Positions 56,201-64,000 of a stretch of 64,000 nt of DNA are shown one piece after another. How positions within the stretch are numbered: position 1 is the stretch's first letter; every line of letters begins with the position of its first letter. The stretch covers positions 3,721,501 to 3,785,500 of the forward strand of contig OZ038470.1 of the NCBI GenBank assembly GCA_964036295.1, in the 5' to 3' direction. Made by a program: the position numbers and the translations under genes. A model generated the notes under the pieces. It ran no database searches, was not told where the DNA came from, and saw only the letters and a program-made list of their open reading frames with translations. The DNA is from Plumapathes pennacea. Its lineage: Eukaryota; Cnidaria; Anthozoa; Antipatharia; Myriopathidae.

Positions 56201-57079
56201 TTGTCCATGCGGTATTCGAGAAATTACACTTCACGAAGACATGTGAACCTCAATTGGTTGGCAAACTTTTGTATTTCTGCAGAATAAGCCGAAATAAATT
56301 CAAGTTCGAACATAACTAAGTGCAAATTGGTACACAAATTGCAAGCTTGAACCTAATTGGAAGCGATAAACTTACACAGTCTGACTCCCATTGTTAGCAC
56401 CGCGGAGTGAAAGGATAAACAAGCGCGAATTCTAAAGGCTCGAAAACGGGTGAAAATTCTGCCTCTGTTAAACAATTAGGATTGTATTCTCACCTTTTTT
56501 ACTGCAGCTAGTAGCCTCTTCACCATCACAGAGTCGGCGATAACCAAAACTTGAGTAACAGCGGACAGAAGGGACCTTGCTGAGCGAACGAGATCACCCT
56601 TCTCGGTCGGGTTAACACCGTCGTCAGTGTCATTACAAATTCCGGATTCCGTTAATTCTGAAATCGTTTGCCCAGCTACTCTGGCCTCGGCACAAGCAGC
56701 TCGCATTTCAACAGCAATGTCCTCGTTCTCCTCGGCAATTTGCTCGCCAACGCTACCAAACCTGAGAACGGCATTTTGGAGAGTCGTGCCGACTTCTCGT
56801 ATCGCTGCCTGAGCTTTAGCGGATCGACGGCCTCCAGCTTTATGATTAACAAGTGTCGTTATCTAAGAGGTAAATGGTCGTATTATATACAATATTATAG
56901 GTCTCACAGGCCAATATTACGGATCTCAAACCGTTATCATCTTAATTTCGAGACATACAGTAACAACTCACAGAAATATTCAAATATCATCGTTTCTTTA
57001 CCTGCGTCACTAAAGGAAACAGTGTTTGCTCGACGGACTTGCTGCGAATGTCTAAGTCGTTAGTATCCCACTTGGCCAT
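43570..57079 (-). CDS. CTNNAL1: Alpha-catulin, vinculin/alpha-catenin family
   Basis: Alpha-catulin is a helical scaffold linked to Rho signalling and, in worms, to the dystrobrevin complex. Eighteen exons: 57079-57002, 56862-56494, 55361-55242, 54959-54870, 54789-54625, 54263-54051, 53885-53805, 53534-53376, 53157-53065, 52640-52490, 45969-45908, 45393-45319, 45233-45085, 44943-44895, 44785-44729, 44566-44444, 44168-44085 and 43767-43570 (TGA), giving 771 aa with all phases matching. Diagnostic blocks are SKSVEQTLFPLVTQITTLVN at the N-terminus, RSARSLLSAVTQVLVIAD, AFSQFGADMVELAHLSGDRQ, AARSVLEKSTMMLLTTSK and, near the C-terminus, MYFFTKGEGPLQSTEEL. These fit alpha-catulin better than alpha-catenin or vinculin. 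Intron 10 is 6.5 kb, so a missed small exon there is possible. The last exon is poorly conserved. Confidence 0.94.
43772..43796. repeat. 25-base A-run (sense T-run) before CTNNAL1 exon 18
   Basis: On the gene strand the acceptor reads T25 then GTAG. The T-run serves as the polypyrimidine tract. Confidence 0.9.
43888..44085. mobile_element. Short copy of the GTTGTGGTAAAAAAA-ended element in CTNNAL1 intron 17
   Basis: Shares AAATTTCCACTGGTTTGCCG, TTTACCATGATTTACGTC and GTTGTGGTAAAAAAA with the fold-back at 47651-48161. Its right end runs into the exon 17 donor. Confidence 0.78.
44192..44427. mobile_element. TTAA-family MITE copy, diverged
   Basis: Contains TTGACTCCCAAGCTCAAAAC, TATGAGTGATGTAGTTAGAA and TTCATCTGAGCAAGGC of the family body and ends near AGGGTTAAACC. 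Lies in CTNNAL1 intron 16. Confidence 0.72.
47651..48161. mobile_element. Large palindromic fold-back element, ~250-bp arms
   Basis: Left half GTTTTTTTACCACAACACAC, CTCTCTGATTGGTCGATTTA, CATCACATGGTCAAAATT. The right half is its reverse complement down to GTGTTGTGGTAAAAAAAGTT. The centre is GGCGAAGCGCC near 47912. There are no long coding frames, so the element is non-autonomous. Confidence 0.9.
49030..49161. repeat. Palindromic element, ~60-bp imperfect arms
   Basis: ATTACACAAAAAGTCGTGCA at the left; the right end CTTCCCGTGTAAT is its imperfect complement. The centre is CTCGCCTGAAGCAGGCTC. A related half-site AATTATTACACGACTTCAC lies at about 48813. Confidence 0.7.
50841..51048. mobile_element. 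Full-length TTAA MITE (reference copy)
   Basis: TTAA at both ends (50841-50844 and 51045-51048) around a 200-bp body whose termini CCCTTTCACTCC and GGAGTGAAAGGG are perfect inverted repeats. The TTAA duplication and CCC/GGG ends suggest the piggyBac superfamily. Confidence 0.9.
51071..51253. mobile_element. Short TIR element
   Basis: Left TTATATAGACACGGGTGTTT and right end the complement of TTATATTAGACACGAGTGTT. There is an internal palindrome at TCCTCACTAGTGAGGA. Confidence 0.75.
51262..51413. repeat. Palindromic fold-back, ~70-bp arms
   Basis: GAAGATATGGATTTTATTTT pairs with AAAATAAAATTCATATCTTC. The centre is CTCGCGAAGCGCTCG, like the centres of other fold-backs in this window. Confidence 0.85.
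52777..52975. mobile_element. TTAA MITE, right end damaged
   Basis: TTAACCCTTTCACTCCCAAC at the left, with the family body intact to GAAGTTGATCACTCTTG. The right terminus is replaced. Lies in CTNNAL1 intron 9. Confidence 0.8.
53160..53210. repeat. 51-base A-run (sense T-run) immediately before CTNNAL1 exon 9
   Basis: On the gene strand T51 is followed directly by AG and the exon GTTTCTAG. A long homopolymer therefore replaces the usual mixed pyrimidine tract. Its length may be affected by sequencing or assembly error. Confidence 0.9.
54336..54470. mobile_element. Partial TTAA-family MITE
   Basis: Starts TTAACCCTTTCACTTCCAAG with GAGTGATCAACG. A second degraded fragment follows at about 54475-54610. 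Lies in CTNNAL1 intron 5. Confidence 0.65.
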
Positions 57080-57412
57080 CTTTGTCTGGTAACGGCAAAG
57101 GGTCCCGGAAAAGCTAAGAAGCTAAACACAGCCCGCCATTTCTGCCATCGACTACTTCCGACGTGAATGCTGCGAGACACTGGCTGTCAATCATACCGTA
57201 ATTAGGTCATGCATGACTTCTCTATTACTGTATTCACTTGCGCAATTTATAAATATTTATTGTGCGATAATTTTCTTAAATTTTATCAATTTCTATTTCA
57301 CTTTCTTTCTTTGCGCAACTGCAACTTCGATATTGTTCGAAGGGATAAAAATTCAAATAAACTTTTAAAAATTACTACGGCCCGCCGGGATCCCGGAAAA
57401 CCTCGGATAAAA

Positions 57413-57433
57413 AAAAAAAAATAATAAAAATAA

Positions 57434-57512
<79 letters not shown>

Positions 57513-57515
57513 GTT
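57413..57515. repeat. (AAAT)n / (AGAT)n compound microsatellite
   Basis: About 14 AAAT units followed by about eight GATA units. Confidence 0.95.
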
Positions 57516-58009
57516 AATAAATAGTTAAATGAAATAAACAAGTAAGTAAATAAGTAAGTAAAAACACAAGCAAACAAAAACAAAATGTATTATGTACTTC
57601 TGCCGGTAGGAACTTCATGTCATGTTCCATGATGTCCCCACCCTCCCTCCCCCAACCTCCTAGGACACCATATGGAACATAACATGAAGTCCTCACATGG
57701 CGGCGTGAACCGAGCAACGACGTGTGACCTTTCGTAGAATTACAGTAGTTTTTCTTGCCTGCAGTTTATAGTATGCCAGATATTTTGGCAACACAGCGCT
57801 CGAATCTGCAAAATGGTTGAAACGGTCGTCTGCTTTCTAGCACGCTTCCGTCAGCACAAATGTTTCCACTTGAGCAATCCAAGAATGACACAACAAAGGT
57901 GATGAGACAATGGGCCAGAGACAATGGTAAGTGTGTCAGACAAAATGTACCGTGCGGCAGGAAAGTACACAAAGTTTAAGGCAGGAACAATTCCATTAAA
58001 CAGCTGAAC

Positions 58010-58084
58010 ATGGTCGCGGAGCCAAAAATTGCCGAAACCGGCTGGCAAACACTGGCATTTGAAGAACAGATATTAACACTCCAG
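58010..58084 (+). CDS. Candidate first coding exon of an unidentified gene
   Basis: An ATG opens 25 codons (MVAEPKIAETGWQTLAFEEQ then ILTLQ) and meets a consensus donor CAG/GTAAGT in phase 0. The composition is coding-like, and the exon is divergent from CTNNAL1 by 0.9 kb, as expected for a neighbouring promoter. I do not recognise the protein and found no clear second exon downstream, so it may be a small gene, a pseudo-exon, or the start of a long-intron gene. Confidence 0.35.
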
Positions 58085-58811
58085 GTAAGTTTTGTTCATT
58101 TCTATCAGTATTTAGTGCATTATATTCGTGTCATAACCATTCCCACCCCAACTCTTTTAAACATTGAACACTTGCCCCAGATCCCCACTACTTGGGTTAC
58201 CTGTGCATGATGCCCATCCGGGAGAACGCCTAGATTTTCCTCCATTTTATTCCGAACTAAAAATAAAAATAAATCAAAGCAGCAGTGCCACTGTAAGCTC
58301 GGCTATCTCTATTTATTGGTAGGTTTTGCCTCACTTTTCTAAAACCTCCACACTCAGCAAAATCAGTTTGCACAAGCCTCAACTTCTGGAAATTGTATTT
58401 GAAAGTCCCCATTTCAAAACATTCCATTTTCAAGGTTGACAGAAGCTGAATAATAATTAAACTACAAAACTCAAAATGGGACACTGGTAATCAATAAAAA
58501 AAAATTACTATCGAATTTCTGAACCAGAATGAAACTGTCCTAAGCTGGAAAAGCCATCGAAAGAAAGAAGTTGTTGACTCCATCTTCATGCACAGCTTTC
58601 TGACACCCACATAGCTTTAGATCAGAGCCCATGAAAAAAAGATTGATTTTATTTAACTTCAGTAGTTCTGTCAGTTCTGAGAACTGTTATCAATGGAAGC
58701 CGACAGTGCGCCCTCTGCCCTCCCCCCTTCTCTGTCAATGCTCCGTTTTTTAAGGGTATTTAAAGCTCAAGCTACACAGAACAGAGAGGAGTCGAAACAG
58801 AAGTTGAAGTT

Positions 58812-58880
58812 ACTGAGGATCGCCCGTGAACCTCTCGCTCCGAAGGCCATGCACTTACCAACTGAGCCACTCCTGCTCCT
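58812..58880 (-). repeat. tRNA-like sequence, probably a SINE head or tRNA pseudogene
   Basis: On the minus strand GGAGTGGCTCAGTTGGTAAG contains a perfect RNA polymerase III A box (TGGCTCAGTTGG, 58858-58869), and downstream GAGGTTCACGGGCGATCCTC looks like a B box disrupted by about five extra bases. It does not fold as a standard tRNA. Confidence 0.5.
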
Positions 58881-59143
58881 TTTTAGATAGGAGGAGGACT
58901 AAATTTTCATTGTTTAATTATTATATATTTATTATTTAATAATTATTCTTTAACATTTTAGATAATTATATTTATCTATTATTCTTTAATATTTTTAAAC
59001 TATTTTAAAATTATTTTTATTTATTTATTATTAATAATTATTTTTGAAAGATATATTTTTATTTATTATTTTTTAATTATTGTTTATTGTTATTATTGTT
59101 TAATATTATTTTTAAAATATTTTATTGTACCTGACATTACATA

Positions 59144-59681
59144 CAGTGGAAGCATCGGGACATAAAAATCAGGCCGTATTAATGAGGTGGGGTCAAATTT
59201 TGTAGCTGATCTCTTTCAAGTTATGTAATATCGGGTACATAGAAATCTCTTTTAAAATGAACTACTTGTGAATATCTAGAGAGCAAAAGAAATTTATTGT
59301 AATCAAACTAAGATGTACCGAACTGTTTTTGTAAACAGGATCAAAATCTTAGAAATTCCAACAGTACTACACGAAACGAAACCCTCCTAGATCACTTTAA
59401 ACAGCCAGCAATTAACTTATGTAGACGGTTTGGAAAACGCGATCCTTTGGCATTAACTTGTCAAATGAGTGGCTGTACTAACGAGGTGAATTTGTAAACG
59501 AAATGGCCCGTCGGGATTTCAAAAAGTGGCCGTTGGCCGTATTTACGTGGGTGGCCGTTGGCCGTATTTACGGGGTTTATAAGTAAAGAAATGACTGGGC
59601 GTTTGTTCGGGACAAAAAAAGGCAGCTGTAACAACGAGGTGGCCGTAATAACGGGCTGGCCGTAAAGGCAAGGTTCCACTG
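59144..59681. mobile_element. Tc1/mariner-type MITE
   Basis: CAGTGGAA at the left and TTCCACTG at the right, each flanked by TA. The interior repeats GGCCGTATTAATGAGGTGG-like words in both orientations. Confidence 0.75.
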
Positions 59682-60342
59682 TAGTTTGTGAGAGAGAGAG
59701 AGAGCAGTTACAAAGTTTGACCCTTACCTTGTTAAATAGTCAATACGGCCATGTTACATTTAAATTTATTCAGCATGAGCACTCGATATAGGCCAAAACA
59801 AAACAGGCGTAGTTTTCTTGATATTATACGTATGTATTTTGGATGCAGCGCAGGCTGGAGTAAATCATGGCCTAAAATATATCTAGGTGTCGAAGATATG
59901 CTCTGCATGGAAACTGGATAATGAAGTCATGAACACCATAACTTCTTTCTTTGCCGGATTGGGACAGTCTCGTTCCGAGATTACATGATCACCGCAGTGT
60001 CTTGGAGATTATTTTGAAGACTCCCATTTCGAGCGCCTTTAAAAGAGAGCCGAGCTTACAGCGACATTGCTGCTTTGATTTTGAAGTCCGTGACTCCGAT
60101 GCGCTTGGGCGGATGAAAGGAAGACCCCTCAATGGAACCCGTACATTTAGTGTTACTGAAACAGTCGTGAAAACATTTACACAACACTAATTTTCGCATT
60201 TTTCTTTCTTTCATTGGGGATGGGCTCCGACATCTCCGTGTCAACTTCGATACGTTTCATTTTGAACACGCCTTTTTTTACGCGGTTTGTCCACGCAAAA
60301 AATAAAATGATTAGGGTGGATCGATGACTTCTGAAAAACGGC

Positions 60343-60381
<39 letters not shown>

Positions 60382-63300
60382 TGAACTCCTCGACAGGAAT
60401 TAAACATTGTATGTCAAAGCACTAATTGTGGTGGTACTCGGACAACTGAATAATTTCTTTTCCGCCAACGCAGTCTTGAACAACGAGGAAATCATATAAA
60501 GACTTACCTTTTAAGGTTTTGCATTTCAATTTTTGCATATCTTAATTTAAAGTTAGGTTAATGCTAAATTTAAAATAACCCTGCATATTTGATAGCTTGC
60601 AAACCTTTTTTGGTCAAATCACTGCCCATGAAATCAACTTCAACAAACAAAGTCCGCAGACATCAAAACCCGGTTGGTTAGCTACTGCCTGCTGAGTAAA
60701 GTAACACAGCAATTAAAGCTCCTACAGGGCCTTTCTTTTGACCGCAATACAGTTTCCATGACGGCTATTGAATTGGTTGAATAGGAAACTACTCCTGTAG
60801 GTCGTGGGAAAAATTTCTGCTCCACACCCAATTGACCATCATCGCGTGTCATTCGAATTTTCCCGTTTGAATATTTCACAGGTTGAAATTCTGCTCTTCG
60901 CTTCTAAAATCCAAACCCAGTCACTTTAGTTACGAGTAAATAAAGTAATCGACGTCAATTGCGGTGCTTGAGTCTTTTGATGAGTTCGCTGTTAATCATC
61001 CGTCGCTCGGGATCTGCTTGACTAAAGAAGGTTTTCTATTATTCATGAACGTATGAACGTATCCTTGGGCAACCGTATCCCACATTTGAGCTACCGTATA
61101 ATTATTTCAGCCTTTCAACTAATTTTATAGTTGAGCAACCATTCCTTGGTTAAAAAATTATAAAACTTGAAGCATTCTAAACTGAAGACCAAATAGAGTA
61201 AAATAAAATCAAGAATTTGGCGACTAATTTTTGTTGCAGAAAAGCACTAATATAAGAACATGCAGAAGGCACTAGAGCTAGTTAAGTTTCAAGAGGTTTA
61301 GGCCAAGCTGAGTGCTTTTCAAACCACTAAAATCATTAATTTTGCCCATATATGGCCAACATTTTGATGTCAATTGCCCTCAAATACAAAAGCCGTCAAA
61401 ACCTGATAACTTTTACAAATCAAACCCTTGATTAAAATGGAGCACATCAGTCAGTCTTCACTCAAATAAATACTAAGAAGTTATTTTGTTAAATGTGATA
61501 CTCAGCTGAAAATTTTAGGCTTCAATAGAACAATTTTATCAGCACCCGCATTCTCCAAAGGTCACGCCCCCCGCGGTCCAATATCCCGGATATTGTCAGC
61601 CGCGCACTGCATCTGCAGCGGTTCGAGAGTTCACTTGTCGCGAACTTGTCTGGTATTTATCTTCCAAGCTGTCGTTTTACCCAAGCCTTTCAGGTTAGAA
61701 CACACTTCCTCAGTTACTCTCCTGCACATTGCGAGCTGTACAGATTACAGTGTATTTCCACTTACGTTTTATAGAGTTTGTTATTTTGCGGTAAAGCGTT
61801 CGCAAATCGCGAATGCCAGCTGATGTTTGCCGAAGGTTTATGAAGTATTTATCTAGCTCTATATCGGCCCCTTGTTCTCAAATAATCAGATATATGGTGT
61901 TTATTTTGCATGCTAGCGTTTATACGCTTTGCTAAGCGGTTAGAACCGTTGCTTCATCTTGTTTTGATGTACTGCGGTTCGCAACGATCTCGGAACTTCC
62001 CTGAACAACAAGGAATTTTGGGTTTTGATTCTGAGCTAAATTAGCTTCCTTGTTTTATCTTCGGTCGTCAATATTAGTTGACAGTTATTACCAGTAGTTC
62101 TCAAATTACTAATTCTGCGAATTAGCGGTCTCAGAAAAAATTGTATCCCATGTACTATACATGTACGTGCGAAGGTTTCATTACGTCTTTTCTGGAAGAT
62201 ATTTTGTGCTCTCCGGGCAACAACGCTAGATTTAAGTGTTTACACTCCGTTGGTTTCGTAGCCGTGAGAACACTCGTGGCGGTCAAAACGTTTTGTCTAT
62301 ATTTTTTCAAAGAATATGATAAGACGGAGAGATGAAAGATAGTACCATTGTCGACAGTAGAATGTTTTAATTCACTTTAATAAGCGGGTAAAATTCCCGG
62401 TGCAAATTTGTTGAAGTGCGGAAATAATAGCACATTAATTCAGCAGGTGCTGTACACCTTTCGTTCTGCGAAGTATTATATATGCAGTATATTATAACGT
62501 TTGCGAACAAGGCCAATCGAACATGGAAAAAAACATTCTTGGCAACACTGAATATTTCCTAGTCTTTTTATGATTTATGCTGTTCTCATTTGCAAGAAAA
62601 AGAAAAAGAACGTTATTAACATCCTGAAAACAATGGACGGTTGGAACAACAGGCTGTCACACACCGGTCGATTATTTGTTTGTTCTCGCTTTAACAGCCC
62701 ATGGCGTTGTAGAAGATATATAAAAGTTTGGCTTTTTATGACAGTCCCACGCTGAAGTCCTTGGGTAGTATAATCCGACAATATAAGTTCAACAAGTTAA
62801 TTGCTGTAATTATACGTCCACAAAAATTTAAATGTGATAGATTACTCGATCGTTCTCTGTTTTAAAAGAATCCATCTTGTTTATGGTTTGTTATAGAGGC
62901 TGTGGGAATCTACAATCAAAATATCCTATGTTTTCAAACATGATTATTTTGAGGTGAATTTGGTTATGATGACCTAAAAGTACATAATATTTTGTATAAT
63001 GTGTTGAGCCTGGTTTCTTTTATCAATAATCTTCTGTTCTGTGAGAGTACAAGTTGTTTGGGTATACTTAAACATATCCCTGCAGTTTTCAAGAACATAT
63101 TGAGGAAAATAGTACATTTTTGGAAGGCTGATATTTTCCAGTTGCTGTCTTTGGACAAGTTTTGACAATTAGTTTGTCAAAATTGGTCACAATGGGTCAA
63201 CTGGAGGTATATTGATATTGATTCTTGGGCACTTCTTGGAAAATTTATTTACACATTTAGGAGTTCTAGTCCTGATCTATACAAAATTAAGGCTATATTT

Positions 63301-63574
63301 TCAAATGCTACTTTTATTATTTGATAGACACCACATCATTGACCCCTCCCTGGGTCACAACCCTAAATTGGTCTTACCTTGTTGAAATATATAGATTGTC
63401 AACTAAAAGTGAAATACCAAATCAAAATATATCCATACAATAACAAAAACCCAACCCAGACCGATTTCCACCACTCATATTTAAAATTTAGTTAGACTTC
63501 AGATTTGGATAGCCTGTAGCTAACAGGTTTACATTTTATAATATTTCAGAAATATTTCTCAAGGTGATTCAAAC

Positions 63575-63643
63575 ATGCCAGTAAAAGACCCAGCTTTCAA
63601 AAAGGCAGGAGAGAAGCCTGGACTAGAAATCTGGAGAATTGAG
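63575..63643 (+). CDS. Gelsolin/villin-family actin-binding protein, first coding exon (partial)
   Basis: Codes MPVKDPAFKKAGEKPGLEIW then RIE, ending at a GTAAGG donor in phase 0. The DPAF..AG..PGLEIWRIE opening is the N-terminal signature of the first gelsolin-like repeat in villin, advillin and invertebrate gelsolin-like proteins, which sever or cap actin filaments under calcium control. An acceptor-like TATTTCAG at about 63541-63549 suggests the exon begins about 63550 with a short 5' UTR. The rest of the gene lies right of the window. The exact subfamily cannot be told from 23 residues. Confidence 0.8.
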
Positions 63644-63716
63644 GTAAGGATGGCAGGGAGGTGCATAAATCAAAAGAAGTGTTGCCTTTCTTACAGACTG
63701 CATGACAAGGACTTCT

Positions 63717-63932
63717 TTAACCCATTCACTCCTAAGTTCAAAATGCAGATTCTCCCAACCATTTAAGAGGAAATTGTGTGAGTGATGTAGTGAGAATTGA
63801 TAGTTTAATCAGCTATAATCTAAGCGAGGTACCAAAAGCCAAGTTCTCCTTACTGTATGATATATTTGTACTGCTGAAACTGAAGGAGGAAATTGAACTT
63901 GATTACTCTTGCGAGTGAAAGGGTGAAAAGGG
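63717..63932. mobile_element. TTAA MITE in the gelsolin-family intron
   Basis: TTAACCCATTCACTCCTAAG at the left, the family body, and GCGAGTGAAAGGGTGAA at the right (mutated TTAA). Confidence 0.8.
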
Positions 63933-64000
63933 TTCATTTACAAATTTTAACCAAGCATGTAGAAACATGGTAATTCAGTTTTAAGAACCTGCTGTTACAC

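Larger units (their letters stand above)
57080..63574. other. Intergenic region between CTNNAL1 and the gelsolin-family gene
   Basis: Contains the CTNNAL1 promoter side (inverted CCATGGC-like YY1 words near 57123), a microsatellite (57413-57515), an orphan exon candidate (58010-58084), a tRNA-like sequence (58812-58880), an AT-only tract (58890-59110), a mariner-type MITE (59144-59681) and a T-run at about 60343-60380. A GC-richer island at about 61560-61695 ends CCTTTCAG/GTTAGA and could be a first untranslated exon of the gelsolin-family gene. Nothing else is supported. Confidence 0.55.

Noticed and set aside
58812-58880. Functional tRNA gene
   Set aside because: The A box is good but the B box region has extra bases and the cloverleaf does not close properly.

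Overview
The window is eukaryotic and looks like a cnidarian genome, most likely a hexacoral (stony coral or sea anemone). The evidence is animal-type genes with many short GT-AG exons, an AT-rich background, dense short inverted-repeat transposons, and protein sequences close to but clearly diverged from vertebrate orthologues. The organism call is inference from family resemblance. No bacterial, viral or CRISPR content is seen. All exon models were built by hand from splice signals, unbroken reading frame and agreement with remembered family sequences. No alignment was run.

Layout, left to right. Positions 1-4457 are an 11-bp-unit satellite array, apparently inside an intron of CWC25 (minus strand, 5' exons 4532-7175, 3' exons beyond the left edge). 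Inversin (INVS, plus strand, 8117-15311) is divergent from CWC25. Two intronless minus-strand genes encoding PPP1R27-like ankyrin proteins follow (16086-17111 and 19222-20529). A seven-exon gasdermin E-like gene (minus, 23134-27758, 469 aa) comes next. CDC27/APC3 (minus, 18 exons, 28789-38096, 787 aa) is head-to-head with AGMAT (plus, 6 exons, 38287-41444, 352 aa) across a 190-bp spacer. Alpha-catulin CTNNAL1 (minus, 18 exons, 43570-57079, 771 aa) is convergent with AGMAT. The right end holds an orphan candidate first exon (58010-58084) and the first coding exon of a gelsolin/villin-family gene (63575-63643).

The genes do not form an operon or a single pathway. They include housekeeping functions (splicing, anaphase-promoting complex), ciliary signalling (INVS), cytoskeleton and junctions (CTNNAL1, gelsolin family), mitochondrial guanidino metabolism (AGMAT) and innate immunity or lytic cell death (gasdermin). 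Three neighbouring genes, INVS and the two PPP1R27-like genes, encode ankyrin proteins.

Non-coding DNA is rich in mobile elements. A roughly 200-bp TTAA-flanked MITE family has about a dozen copies. There are also a TAA-flanked Harbinger-type MITE, a mariner-type MITE, an element nested in an older MITE with an 8-bp target duplication, and several palindromic fold-back elements. Minisatellites sit inside introns of CWC25 and CDC27. The most interesting points are: a gasdermin with a DETD caspase-like linker site and an internally duplicated, possibly PUB-like C-terminal half; paralogous PPP1R27-like proteins that share a PDZ-ligand tail while one has lost the PP1 RVxF phenylalanine; intronic arrays that repeat splice-site-like motifs on the sense strand; and transposon DNA that forms part of a splice donor region.
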